Source: Ga0077527 sp945862135 (GTDB lineage Bacteria; Pseudomonadota; Gammaproteobacteria; Burkholderiales; SG8-41). From it: 64,000 nucleotides of DNA. The position numbers and the translations under genes are program-made. The notes beneath the pieces are model-generated. The model saw nothing but the letters and a program-made list of their open reading frames with translations, searched no databases and was not told the DNA's origin. Below, one piece after another: positions 8,431 to 17,519 of the stretch. Numbering within the stretch: position 1 is the stretch's first letter; each line of letters starts with the position of its first letter. The DNA lies in the NCBI GenBank assembly GCA_964203275.1, contig CAXNMF010000015.1:1-64000 (forward strand). Direction: 5' to 3'.

Positions 8431-9825
8431 ATGATTGAATTTGCAAGAATTTTTGTTTTTGTAGCGGTGTTTTTTGCGGCACTGCCGGTCATTGCATCCG
8501 CTGAAGTCCCTGAAGACAAAGTCTCGGTTCGGGAACTGGCCAATGGCCTTCGCGTGATCGTCAAGCCGGATCGCCGGGCGCCGGTTGCCGTCAGCATGGT
8601 CTGGTACCGCATTGGCAGTGTGGATGAGCAGAACGGCGCAACCGGTGTCGCACATGTGCTTGAGCACATGATGTTCAAAGGCACAAAGACGGTTCCGGCA
8701 GGAGAATTTTCAAGGCTGATCGCAGCGGCAGGCGGACGCGAAAACGCATTTACGAGCCGTGACTACACTGGTTATTTTCAGACGCTGCACAAATCGGCGC
8801 TGCCACTGTCCTTCCGTCTGGAAGCGGATCGCATGGCCAATCTGGTGCTGTCTCCTGAGGAGTTTGCCAAGGAAATCAAGGTGGTCATGGAGGAGCGCCG
8901 CTGGCGTACCGATGATCGTCCACAATCGGTGATGTTCGAAAGACTGCTTGCGACTGCATTAACCGCCCATCCCTATCGAAACCCGGTTATCGGCTGGATG
9001 AATGATCTTGAGAATCTGAGCATTGATGATACAAAACGCTTCTACGAACTGTGGTACGCGCCGAATAACGCCACGGTCGTGGTGGTCGGCGACGTTGTGC
9101 CTGAGGAGGTATTCGCGTTGGCGGAACAGTATTTCGGCGGCATACCGAAAAAAGTATTGCCGCCGCGCAAGCCACAGGATGAGCCGCCGCAGCTCGGGTT
9201 GAAACGATTGACCGTGAAAGTGCCGGCAGAGCAGGCGCAGGTGCTGATGGCCTATCGGGTGCCGCGATTGTCGAAGCCCAACGAGGAATGGGAGCCCTAT
9301 GCACTCGACATGCTTGAAAGCGTGCTGAGCGGCAATCCAGCGGCCCGTCTGCCACGCCGGCTGGTGAAAACCGATCGTCTCGCAGTGGCCGCAGGTGCCG
9401 GTTACGAAGGTGTGGGCCGTGGCCCGGGCTTTTTTTATCTCAGCGGTACGCCGGTCAAGGGACGCACCGCGGCAGAAATGGAGCAGGGCCTGCGCCGTGA
9501 ACTGCAACGCGTGGTCGATGAAGGGGTGACGCAGGAAGAATTGGAGCGCGTGAAGGCGCAGGCGATCGCCGCCCAGGTCTACCAGCGTGATTCGATGTTT
9601 TTCCAGGCGCGGCAGATCGGCTGGCTGGAGACCGTCGGCCTTTCGTATCGCGATGAAAGCCTGTTTCTTGAAAAACTGCAGCAGGTCACTCCCGAACAGG
9701 TGCGTGAAGTTGCACGCAAATACCTGGTCGATGATGTCCTGACGGTGGCCTATCTTGATCCGCAGCCGCTGGGCAAGGAGCCTGTACGCAAAGCACCCCC
9801 GGCAGGAGTCCGTCATGGCAATTAA
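8431..9825 (+). CDS. M16 family zinc peptidase, catalytic subunit
   Basis: A 464-residue secreted M16 peptidase with an N-terminal signal segment (about residues 1-24) and two M16 domains. The inverted zinc motif HxxEH is intact (H75, E78, H79 in HVLEH), with the third ligand Glu expected in the EEFAKEIKVVMEERR helix. Its likely job is peptide degradation in the periplasm, probably as a heterodimer with the next gene. The ATG at 8431 is chosen because it starts at the signal peptide. The next gene starts 11 bases before this stop. Confidence 0.9.
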   Translation: MIEFARIFVFVAVFFAALPVIASAEVPEDKVSVRELANGLRVIVKPDRRAPVAVSMVWYRIGSVDEQNGATGVAHVLEHMMFKGTKTVPAGEFSRLIAAAGGRENAFTSRDYTGYFQTLHKSALPLSFRLEADRMANLVLSPEEFAKEIKVVMEERRWRTDDRPQSVMFERLLATALTAHPYRNPVIGWMNDLENLSIDDTKRFYELWYAPNNATVVVVGDVVPEEVFALAEQYFGGIPKKVLPPRKPQDEPPQLGLKRLTVKVPAEQAQVLMAYRVPRLSKPNEEWEPYALDMLESVLSGNPAARLPRRLVKTDRLAVAAGAGYEGVGRGPGFFYLSGTPVKGRTAAEMEQGLRRELQRVVDEGVTQEELERVKAQAIAAQVYQRDSMFFQARQIGWLETVGLSYRDESLFLEKLQQVTPEQVREVARKYLVDDVLTVAYLDPQPLGKEPVRKAPPAGVRHGN

Positions 9826-11164
9826 TCTTCGGCGTGTTTCCCTTGCAGGGGTGGCGCTGCTTTTATTTGCCAGCACCCAACTGGCACATGCCATCCTGCC
9901 GATTGAGCAATGGCGCACATCGACCGGTACGAAAGTCTATTTTGTCGCGAACCGCGACCTGCCCATGATTGATGTGTCTGTTGATGTGCCGGCAGGTTCT
10001 GCATTTGACACATCTGAAAAATCCGGTCTTGCCGCGATGACAAATGCCCTGATGCGCATGGGTGCGGCAGGGATGAACGAGGATGAAATTGATCGTCGAT
10101 TGGCCGATGTCGGCGCGGTGATGAATAACCGGTATGACACCGACCGCGCCGGTCTCTCGCTGCGCACGCTGTCTGATCCAAAGCGCCGCAGCCAGGCACT
10201 CGATGTGATGGCTCGTGTGCTGAGTGCACCGGCTTTCCCGGCTGCGACTGTCGAGCGTGAGCGGGCGCGTTACGTCAGCGGGCTGAAAGAAGCGGATCTG
10301 ACGCCGGGCAGCCGCGCCAATACCGAATTTTATCGCTTGGTCTATGGCAGGCATCCTTACGGGTTGCGCCCGTCCGGTGAAGCTGCAACCGTCGCTGGTC
10401 TGCAGCGTGAAGATCTGCTGGCGTTTTATCGCAAACACTATGTGGCGGATCAGGCGATGGTCGCGATCATGGGAGACCTCTCGCGGCAGGAGGCTGAAGC
10501 GATTGCCGAACAGCTGACCCGGGCGATGCCGCGCAGCGACGGTGCAACATTGACGATCCCCGTCGTCCAACCGCTGCCTGCGGCTGTAAACCGGTTTATT
10601 GAGCACCCTGCGAGCCAGAGCCACATCATGATCGGTGCACCCGGCATCCGTCGCGATGATCCCGACTACTTTGCGCTGTTTGTCGGAAACTACATTCTCG
10701 GTGGCGGCGGCTTCGTGTCGCGGATTACCGAAGAAGTGCGGCAGAAACGCGGTCTTGCCTATTCAGCTTATAGCTATTTTTCACCGCTGAAGGCCAGCGG
10801 ACCGTTCATTATCGGCATGCAGACACGGCGAGATCAGGCCGAGCAGGCCCTTGAGGTGGTCCGGAGCACGCTTCGAGAATTCATCGACAAGGGGCCGACG
10901 GAGCAGGAGGTCGTAGCGGCCAAGCAGAACATCGTTGGCGGTTTTCCGATGCGTATCGACAGCAATCGCAAGATTCATGAGTATCTGATTCTCATCGGTT
11001 ACTACAATCTGCCGATTGATTACCTGGAAACCTTCGTTGCGAATATCGAGCGGGTGACCGCGGCAGACATCAAGGCCGCGTTTGAACGCCGCGTGAATCC
11101 TGATCAACTGGTGACAGTGGTGGTCGCTGCTGACCGCAGCAAGCCTGCGGCAGCAGCGCGTTGA
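9815..11164 (+). CDS. M16 family protein, non-catalytic partner
   Basis: A 449-residue M16-fold protein with a signal peptide ending near QLAHA. The zinc motif is absent: the position of HxxEH reads AAMTNALM, so it cannot hydrolyse by itself. The C-terminal domain keeps the substrate-binding stretch FVSRITEEVRQKRGLAYS found in M16 partners. Pairing of an active and an inactive M16 protein, as in mitochondrial processing peptidase, suggests a periplasmic heterodimer. It overlaps its partner by 11 bases and rsmD by one (TGATG). Confidence 0.88.
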   Translation: MAINLRRVSLAGVALLLFASTQLAHAILPIEQWRTSTGTKVYFVANRDLPMIDVSVDVPAGSAFDTSEKSGLAAMTNALMRMGAAGMNEDEIDRRLADVGAVMNNRYDTDRAGLSLRTLSDPKRRSQALDVMARVLSAPAFPAATVERERARYVSGLKEADLTPGSRANTEFYRLVYGRHPYGLRPSGEAATVAGLQREDLLAFYRKHYVADQAMVAIMGDLSRQEAEAIAEQLTRAMPRSDGATLTIPVVQPLPAAVNRFIEHPASQSHIMIGAPGIRRDDPDYFALFVGNYILGGGGFVSRITEEVRQKRGLAYSAYSYFSPLKASGPFIIGMQTRRDQAEQALEVVRSTLREFIDKGPTEQEVVAAKQNIVGGFPMRIDSNRKIHEYLILIGYYNLPIDYLETFVANIERVTAADIKAAFERRVNPDQLVTVVVAADRSKPAAAAR

Positions 11165-11723
11165 TGCCTGCAGCGGCTTCAAAAACCTGCGAGGTCAGGA
11201 TCATCGGCGGCAGCTTGCGCAGCCGGCGCATCCGTTTCGTCGAGCGCCCGGGATTGCGGCCTACACCGGACCGGGTGCGTGAAACCCTGTTCAACTGGCT
11301 CGGGCAGGATCTCGAGGGGCAGGATTGCCTGGACCTGTTTGCCGGCAGCGGTGCGCTGGGTTTCGAGGCGGCATCGCGCGGCGCACACCGTGTTTTGATG
11401 GTCGAGCGTGATGCGGCGGCGGCACGCACTTTGCAGACCAACCGCGAGGTGCTGGCTGCAGATGCGGTGGAAGTGGTGCGTGCCGATGCGCTAGAATTCC
11501 TGCAGCATCATCGTGGCGTTATGACGTCGTGTTTCTCGATCCGCCGTTTGCCGATGACTGCTGGCCGCAGCTGCTGGCGCTGTTGCCGCAATGCCTGAAG
11601 CCCGGCGCGCTGGTTTATTGCGAACGCGCCGAGCCGCTGGATGCCGTGCCGGGCTGGAAAATTGTCAAGGCCGGGCGCGCCGGCCAGGTCAGTCACCAAC
11701 TTCTGAAAAGGGCGGAAACATGA
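11164..11723 (+). CDS. rsmD: 16S rRNA m2G966 methyltransferase RsmD, frame broken
   Basis: RsmD methylates G966 of 16S rRNA. The first 117 or so residues are read from 11164 (IIGGSLRSRRI, RPTPDRVRETLFNWL, and the SAM-binding LDLFAGSGALGFEAASRGA). The catalytic half continues in another frame from about 11517, with RYDVVFLDPPF and a normal C-terminus ending at 11723. Joining them needs one missing base near 11515-11518 and gives a 186-residue protein of normal length. The ATG overlaps the preceding stop (TGATG), and the stop overlaps the coaD start (ATGA). Either a sequence error or a recent inactivation. Confidence 0.85.
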
Positions 11724-12215
11724 ACAATAAGGGCCGTCTATCCCGGCACCTTCGACCCGATGACACTCGGGCACGAAGATCTCGTACGCCGTGCCGCGCG
11801 ACTGTTCGACCATGTCGTGCTGGCGGTTGCCGACAGTCGCACCAAGCGCCCGCTGTTTTCGCTGGCGGAACGTATCGACATGGCGCGCGATGCGCTGAGC
11901 GATGTCAAAAACGTCACCGTCGAGGGGTTTTCCGGCTTGCTGATGAATTTTGTGCAGGAACACGGCGCCCGCGTGGTGATGCGCGGCGTGCGTGCGGTTT
12001 CGGATTTCGACTATGAATTCCAGCTGGCGGGTATGAACCGCAAACTGTATCCCGATGTGGAAACCGTATTCATGACGCCGGGCGAAGAACACATGTTCCT
12101 GTCGGCAACACTGGTGCGCGAAATTTCGGTGATGGGCGGTGACGTGTCGAAGTTTGTGTCGCCGGTGATCGCTGATCGCCTCAAGATCAAGATCAAGGAT
12201 CTCGGCGGAAAATGA
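11720..12215 (+). CDS. coaD: phosphopantetheine adenylyltransferase, frame broken near start
   Basis: CoaD adenylates 4'-phosphopantetheine in coenzyme A synthesis. The body from about 11733 is intact: AVYPGTFDPMTLGHEDL with the TxGH nucleotide site, VVMRGVRAVSDFDYEFQLAGMN, and FLSATLVREI. The natural ATG at 11720 overlaps the rsmD stop (ATGA) but is out of frame with it. Removing one G from GGG at 11731-11733 restores MNNKAVYPGTF and a 164-residue protein of normal length. Without correction the first usable ATG is 11760, which would delete the active-site loop. CoaD is essential, so a one-base sequence error is likely. Confidence 0.88.
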
Positions 12216-12243
12216 TCCTGACACCAATGATGCGGGGCAAGTC

Positions 12244-12501
12244 ATGGCGCTGATGATCACCGACGAGTGCATCAACTGTGATGTTTGCGAACCGGAGTGC
12301 CCGAATGAGGCGATTTCCGCAGGCGAAGAGATCTACGTCATCAATCCGGACAAGTGCACCGAGTGTGTCGGCCATTTTGACGAGCCGCAGTGTCAGAAAG
12401 TTTGTCCGGTCGATTGTATTCCGCTGGATCCGGACCGCAGCGAAACCAGGGAAGAGCTGCAGCAGAAGTACCTGAAACTCACGGCGCAGAAGGTCGCCTA
12501 G
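12244..12501 (+). CDS. YfhL-type 2[4Fe-4S] ferredoxin
   Basis: An 85-residue ferredoxin with two cluster motifs: CINCDVCEPECP in the first half, and CTEC followed after a short insertion by CQKVCPVDC in the second. The extra residues in the second motif and the C-terminal helical tail mark the Allochromatium-type/YfhL family. It is an electron carrier; its partner is not evident here. It follows coaD by 28 bases, an arrangement often seen in proteobacteria. Confidence 0.9.
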   Translation: MALMITDECINCDVCEPECPNEAISAGEEIYVINPDKCTECVGHFDEPQCQKVCPVDCIPLDPDRSETREELQQKYLKLTAQKVA

Positions 12502-12521
12502 CGCGGCATTGCTGCGTTCGT

Positions 12522-13356
12522 TCAGCGACGTTGGCAGGAAGGGCAGTAGCAGGTGGCGCGCTGACCCTGCCTGAGTTCACGAATCACGGTTCCGCAATGC
12601 GTGCAGGGTTCGCCGGCGCGCCCGTACACCAGAAAGTGGTTCTGGAAGTTTCCGGCCATGCCGTCGCTGCCGACATAATCGCGCAGCGAGCTGCCTCCGG
12701 CATCGATGGCCGAGGCCAGTGTTTTCTTGATCTCCCCGGCGAGCAGATCGCAGCGTTTGCGGCTGACGCGGCTGGCCGGTGTGCGCGGATCGATTCCTGC
12801 ATGAAACAGGGCTTCGTTGGCGTAGATATTGCCTACGCCGGCGACGACATGGCTGTCCATGATCACCAGCTTGATTGCTGTGTTGCGTTTGCGTATATCG
12901 CGATAAAGCACGGTGCCATCGAAATCTGCAGTCAGCGGTTCCGGTCCGATGGATGCCAGCAGTGGATGAGTCAGTGGATCGCCGGTACTGCCACAGAACC
13001 AGACCGAAACGCCGCGGATCACGCAGGCGCACGACAAAGCCGTTGTCGATGACAAGGTCGAAGTGATCGTGTTTTTCAGGTGTTGTTGCGGTATCGACCA
13101 GCCACAGCCGTCCGGACATGCCGAGATGCACGATTAGCGTACCTGTGTTGCCATCGGCCTGGGAGCAGTCGAACAGCAGATATTTGCCGCGCCGGCGCAA
13201 CGACATGATGCGGGCACCCGCGAGTCGACGTTCGAGACCGCGCGGTACCGGCAAACGCATGCCCCGGTGGCGAACGATGGCGCGCTCAATCCGGTGATGT
13301 TCCACAGTCGGGGCAAGACCGCGGCGTGTGGTTTCGACTTCAGGTAACTCCGGCAT
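12522..13356 (-). CDS. mutM: formamidopyrimidine-DNA glycosylase MutM, frame broken
   Basis: MutM removes 8-oxoguanine and formamidopyrimidines from DNA. The N-terminal part starts with MPELPEVETTRRGL, where Pro2 and Glu3 are the catalytic residues, and runs to DPRRFGLVLWQY. The rest continues in another frame from GDPLTHPLLASIGPEPL, through the helix-two-turn-helix stretch NIYANEALFHAGIDP, to a C-terminal zinc finger CTHC ... CPSC. One extra base, best placed in the CC at 12984-12985, explains the break; correction gives 277 residues, a normal length. An AT-rich promoter-like tract with TATAAT sits immediately before the ATG. Confidence 0.88.
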
Positions 13357-13385
13357 ATAAGTATTTGAATTATAAGTATTATTTA
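13357..13385 (-). promoter_or_regulatory. AT-rich promoter-like leader of mutM with two ATACTTAT copies
   Basis: Read on the minus strand, this tract carries two copies of ATACTTAT, one of them touching the mutM ATG, and a perfect TATAAT box about 14 bases before the start. If that box is used, the mRNA would be nearly leaderless. No Shine-Dalgarno sequence is seen. Similar AT-rich tracts with ACTTA occur before pth and before the epimerase-like gene at 60478. Confidence 0.4.
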
Positions 13386-14224
13386 TTAGGCAGCGGTGTT
13401 GCGGGATTGGTCAGCAATGTTCGGCCCGCCACTCCAAGGAACGTGTACTGCAGTCCGTTGTCACGTCGCCATAACACCAGTTGCGGCTCCCGTTGCAGCA
13501 CGCCGAATGTGACGGTTTTGCCGTCGCTCAATGTGATGCGGATATCGGCGAGCACCGGACGCTTGTCGTAGGGTTCAGCCGAAGCTGCCGAGGCCACTCG
13601 CCAGTGATCGACGTAACGCTGCAACTCATCCGCGCCGATTCCGGTCGACGCCGGCGATAACTTCCACTGGCCGTTGTATTTGCTGACCGTGAATTCAGGT
13701 AATTCGATCGTGACCGGCTGTTCGGTTTCAGACAGCAGGGCGCGGCGGATCAAGGCAATAGCGTTTGCCGGCAATCCTGCACCATGGCGCAGTTCGACGG
13801 CATGGATGGTGTCATCACGCTGTACGTATTGTTCACGGGTGACGGCATTGATGGCGCCGAAGGCATACTGCACGCCGTCTATGTCGAGGACTGCGGCGGG
13901 CTGATCGAGTTCGAAGCGCGCACGATCGGTTGCCGGCAGCCGCGCGGTTGGCTGGGCTTCGAGAATGGTCAGCATGCGCAAGACCTGAAACTCGTCGGCG
14001 CGGGCATTCAGCGGTTCGGTGATCCACCAGTGCGCTCCCTTGCGCTCAAGTTTGACGGGCGGCTGGTTAAGGCGGGTCAGCGATATGCGGGAGACTGCGG
14101 CAGGTTTCAGCGCTGATAAGGATTCGCGTGCAGCTTCTTCGCGCGACGGCGTGCGCCAGGCAAACCACGCCAGTATCGCGACGGCGCTGAGCATGCTGAG
14201 GTTAAGAAGCCAGCCGCGTTTCAT
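13379..14224 (-). CDS. DUF4340 membrane-anchored protein of the Gld-like ABC system
   Basis: A 281-residue protein with one N-terminal anchor (about residues 5-22) and an extracytoplasmic domain matching DUF4340, with repeated beta-rich stretches such as GAHWWITEPLNARADEFQV and YNGQWKLSPA. The start at 14224 (MKRGW) is preferred to the upstream in-frame Met because it precedes the anchor directly. It is the last gene of a four-gene operon with a GldG-like protein, an ABC permease and an ABC ATPase. Function unknown; presumed auxiliary subunit of the transporter. Confidence 0.8.
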   Translation of the reverse strand: MKRGWLLNLSMLSAVAILAWFAWRTPSREEAARESLSALKPAAVSRISLTRLNQPPVKLERKGAHWWITEPLNARADEFQVLRMLTILEAQPTARLPATDRARFELDQPAAVLDIDGVQYAFGAINAVTREQYVQRDDTIHAVELRHGAGLPANAIALIRRALLSETEQPVTIELPEFTVSKYNGQWKLSPASTGIGADELQRYVDHWRVASAASAEPYDKRPVLADIRITLSDGKTVTFGVLQREPQLVLWRRDNGLQYTFLGVAGRTLLTNPATPLPNK

Positions 14225-14246
14225 GGAAACCGCTGCATGGCTTTGT

Positions 14247-15608
14247 TCAGCTTGCGTTGCGCCGGCGCCACCAGACAGCGACCCCGGTTCCCGCAAACAG
14301 CAGCGGCAATGCGAACAGCACTACAAAGGCGATCAGGTACAGCCGAATGCTGTCGATCTCGATCTGTGTATCGCCAGCGGGGCGTGCATCAATGGTGACC
14401 ATCGCGTCTTCGCCGGCCAGCCAGTTGAACATGTTGACGCCCAAGGCCAGATTGCCGCCATTGCCGAGGAAGCTGTTGGACACGAAGTGTCCGGTGCCGA
14501 TGACAATGGCGCGTTGTTCGCGGTCGCCGACTGTGCGCTCGAAGGCGCTCGCCACGTTGACCGGACCCGGGAAGTCGCGTGATTTGTCGAACACCGGTTT
14601 CACGTCGAGCCGGCCAACTTCGACCCAGCCGCGTTGCGCCACATCGATCAGCGGAGTCACCAGCCAACCGGCGCCGTCATCCGCACCGATCTGGCGTGCA
14701 TGGGGAAACAACGTGTTGTATTGGAGTGCGCCGACTACAGGGTGGCGCGCGTAGTTGGTGGCGACGGCGAACACCGGAGGGCCGCTGCGGGGTGCGAGCG
14801 CGGGATCGACCACAGTGCCGGGAGTTAGTACCAGCCCGAGTTTTTCAGCGAGTGGCTGCAGGCCGCGCAGCGGCTCGGTATCGATCAGCCACAGCAGGTT
14901 GCCGCCGCGATCAATGTAACGCAGCAGTTTCTCTATCTCCGCGCTCTGCAGTTCGACCTGCGGCTGGGTGATGACCAGCAGCGCAGCGTTCTGCGGAACC
15001 TCCTGAGCCAGCGCCAGATTCAGGTTGGAGATATTGAAGCCTTTTTCGCGAAGACGATGGCCGAAGGCGCCGAGATCGTGGTTGGCGAGACCGTCAAGTT
15101 TGCGTTCGCCATGGCCATCGAGCCAGAGCACAAGACTGTTGGCGCCGCGCGCCAGCCGCAGCAGCGCATTGGCGAATGACTGTTCGCTGAATTCCGCGAG
15201 CGGAATCTGCTCCGTGCGTCGCTGATATTCGATCACCAGCGCGTTGGGCGTACGCAGCCCTGCTTCAGCAGCGAGTTTGGGCTGTTCGCGCGGATCGATC
15301 AGTTGCAATTGCAGGTCGGGTTTTACGCGCTGATAGGCGCGCACACGTTCTTCGATGGTCTTGTGTACATTGCTGCCGTTGCTATCCTGGCGGATGGCAT
15401 AGGCTTTTACGGTGATCGGCCCCTGCAACTGCTTCAGCGCGCCGATGGTCGTCGTCGATAGCGTGTTGCGGGCGCCGCGGGTGAGATCGTATTCAACCCG
15501 GTATTCACGTGAAAAAAAAGCGAGCAGGGCGACCAGCAGTGCGAGCAACAGCACAAATACACTGCTTTGGGCGAGGAGTTGCGAGCGCCGCATGCGGGTA
15601 ATCTGCAT
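14247..15608 (-). CDS. GldG-like ABC transporter auxiliary protein
   Basis: A 453-residue protein with an N-terminal helix (about residues 13-32), a long extracytoplasmic domain (LTRGARNTLSTTT, LVLWLDGHGERKLDG, GGNLLWLIDTEPL) and a C-terminal helix (about 423-446). It matches the GldG / COG3225 family, named from gliding bacteria but widespread in non-gliding proteobacteria. The domain resembles DUF4350/ThuA-like folds and may bind a substrate outside the membrane. It follows the permease by three bases and probably acts with it. Substrate unknown. Confidence 0.85.
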   Translation of the reverse strand: MQITRMRRSQLLAQSSVFVLLLALLVALLAFFSREYRVEYDLTRGARNTLSTTTIGALKQLQGPITVKAYAIRQDSNGSNVHKTIEERVRAYQRVKPDLQLQLIDPREQPKLAAEAGLRTPNALVIEYQRRTEQIPLAEFSEQSFANALLRLARGANSLVLWLDGHGERKLDGLANHDLGAFGHRLREKGFNISNLNLALAQEVPQNAALLVITQPQVELQSAEIEKLLRYIDRGGNLLWLIDTEPLRGLQPLAEKLGLVLTPGTVVDPALAPRSGPPVFAVATNYARHPVVGALQYNTLFPHARQIGADDGAGWLVTPLIDVAQRGWVEVGRLDVKPVFDKSRDFPGPVNVASAFERTVGDREQRAIVIGTGHFVSNSFLGNGGNLALGVNMFNWLAGEDAMVTIDARPAGDTQIEIDSIRLYLIAFVVLFALPLLFAGTGVAVWWRRRNAS

Positions 15609-15611
15609 GTC

Positions 15612-16382
15612 TTATCCGCGCAGCCGTCGGCCGTCGAGGCGGCGGATGGCCAATATCAGAAAAGCCATGATGAGCAGCAGCGGACAGATGATTGCGTAGG
15701 AATCGAGCATGCCCTTGCCCAGCGGCTCGAAGTTGCGCAGCGGGGAAAATACCTGGGCAAATGCAGCCGGTATTTGCCAGCCGCGTGCGCGCAGGCTGTC
15801 GCCGGCGGTTTCTCCCATGAAAAGCATCGCCAGCAGCAGCCCGAAGGAAATCAGCGCTGCAGCCATTGGCTGCGAGGTCAGGCTGGACGCGTAAAGGCTG
15901 ACGGCAGCGAAGCTGGCCGCGAGCAGCAGCAGTGCCAGCGTCAGTGTTGCCAGCAAACCCGTATCCAGTGATGTGCTTGGGGCGAGTGTTAACGGCATCA
16001 CCAGCACCAGCAGAATGATCAGCAGCAGGAATGTCATCAGTCCGACGAATTTTCCGAGAACGATTTCGCTCATCGATAACGGAGCCGACAGCAGCAGGGT
16101 CATGGTTTGATTGCGGCGTTCTTCGGCAATCATGCGCATTCCCAGCACGGGTACGGCGAACAGCAGCACCGCCGCGGCGGTCGCATAGGTCGGGGCGGCG
16201 ACCAGTTCGGTGACACCGGGCGGGCTCGCCAGCTGTGCCAGTTGCGATTGGATCTGCAGGAAATCATCAAGGCGCTTGAGAAAACCGTAGCCGAGTATGA
16301 CCTGCACCACTGTCAGCACCAGCCACGCCAGCGGCGAGGAGAACAGCGCGCGTAATTCTTTTGCGGCGATGGTAAAGATCAT
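15612..16382 (-). CDS. ABC-2 type (GldF-like) permease
   Basis: A 256-residue protein with six predicted membrane helices, the typical ABC-2 permease layout. The stretch EERRNQTMTLLLSAPLSMSEIVLGKF is the coupling-helix region seen in GldF/NosY-type permeases. It overlaps the ATPase gene by four bases and is followed three bases later by the GldG-like gene, so ATPase, permease and auxiliary subunit are co-translated. The direction and cargo of transport are unknown. Confidence 0.88.
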   Translation of the reverse strand: MIFTIAAKELRALFSSPLAWLVLTVVQVILGYGFLKRLDDFLQIQSQLAQLASPPGVTELVAAPTYATAAAVLLFAVPVLGMRMIAEERRNQTMTLLLSAPLSMSEIVLGKFVGLMTFLLLIILLVLVMPLTLAPSTSLDTGLLATLTLALLLLAASFAAVSLYASSLTSQPMAAALISFGLLLAMLFMGETAGDSLRARGWQIPAAFAQVFSPLRNFEPLGKGMLDSYAIICPLLLIMAFLILAIRRLDGRRLRG

Positions 16383-17365
16383 GGTTTGCCTGCGATCTGG
16401 TTTTCGACGGCAGCAGAAGTTTCGCCTGTGCCGCCGCCACGCGTCAGGTGGACGAACACGTCTTCCAGGCTGGTCTGAGCCGGTGTGAGCTGGTTAAGCC
16501 CCCAGTCTTCAGTGCCAGCACGCGCCACCAGATTTGCCGTTGGGTCGCAGTCCGGCGCGAAGCGGATGAGGAAGCGGCCGTTGCCGCCGTCTTCAACGGT
16601 GGAGACGCCTTCAATGCCGCGCAGCGTTTCGATGGGCGGCGGACGATGCAGGCTGATGGTCACCGTCCGACCGCGCTGGAATTCGCGCAGACCGGCAATG
16701 GTGTTGCTGAACACCATTTCACCATGGTGCAGGATTTGCACGCGGTCGCACACGGCTTCAACTTCAGTCAGGATGTGTGTGGAAAGAATGACGCTGTGAG
16801 CGCGACCGAGTTCGCGGATCAATGCACGGATGTCCAGGATCTGGTTGGGATCCAGTCCGACGGTCGGTTCGTCGAGAATGATCAGATCCGGTTCATGCAC
16901 AATCGCCTGGGCGATGCCGACGCGCTGTTGATAGCCCTTGGAGAGGGAGCCGATCAATTTTTTTGCGACATCTGTTATGCCGCAGCGTTCCATGGCGCTG
17001 GCCACTGCATTGTCGCAACGTGACCGCGGAACGCGATGGAGACGCGCTGCGAGGCGTAAATATTCCGCAACATTCAGTTCACGGTACAGCGGCGGCGTTT
17101 CCGGCAGATAACCGATTTTTGCCTTGGCTGAAACCGGTTGCTCCAACAGATCAATGCCGCAGATAAGTATTTCCCCGGCGCTGGGAGCAAGATTGCCGGT
17201 GAGCATCTGCATGGTGGTGGTCTTGCCGGCACCGTTTGGTCCGAGCAGGCCGAGCACTTCCCCTTGGCGCACTTCCAGGTCAAGTCCGCGCACAGCGGCG
17301 TGTTTGCCGTAGTGGCGTGAAAGACCCCGGGCGCTTACGGTCAATTCGGATGCGGGGGAAGTCAT
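16379..17365 (-). CDS. ABC transporter ATP-binding protein (GldA-like)
   Basis: A 328-residue ABC ATPase with Walker A GPNGAGKTT, signature LSKGYQQRVGIAQ, Walker B LIILDEPTVGLD and switch His in LSTHIL, then a ~90-residue C-terminal extension common in GldA/NatA-type ATPases. The ATG at 17365 is used; longer in-frame forms would run into the leader of the divergent TPR gene and lack similarity to ABC domains. First gene of the four-gene transporter operon. Confidence 0.9.
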   Translation of the reverse strand: MTSPASELTVSARGLSRHYGKHAAVRGLDLEVRQGEVLGLLGPNGAGKTTTMQMLTGNLAPSAGEILICGIDLLEQPVSAKAKIGYLPETPPLYRELNVAEYLRLAARLHRVPRSRCDNAVASAMERCGITDVAKKLIGSLSKGYQQRVGIAQAIVHEPDLIILDEPTVGLDPNQILDIRALIRELGRAHSVILSTHILTEVEAVCDRVQILHHGEMVFSNTIAGLREFQRGRTVTISLHRPPPIETLRGIEGVSTVEDGGNGRFLIRFAPDCDPTANLVARAGTEDWGLNQLTPAQTSLEDVFVHLTRGGGTGETSAAVENQIAGKP

Positions 17366-17519
17366 CAACGGCGGGATTGTGGTCTGGCGGCGGGTTGCCT
17401 TGTGGTCGAGCGGAAATATACCTAATATGTGGCGCATTATGAATGGCGCCGCCGCACTGCGCCACAGTCGTTTATTCACGCGATCAACCCGGCGCTACAA
17501 CGCGCACCCCAGTCACCCA

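Noticed and set aside
8959..9918. A 319-residue minus-strand frame opposite the M16 peptidases
   Set aside because: It is antisense to two well-supported genes, is rich in unlikely Arg/His runs and has no family features.
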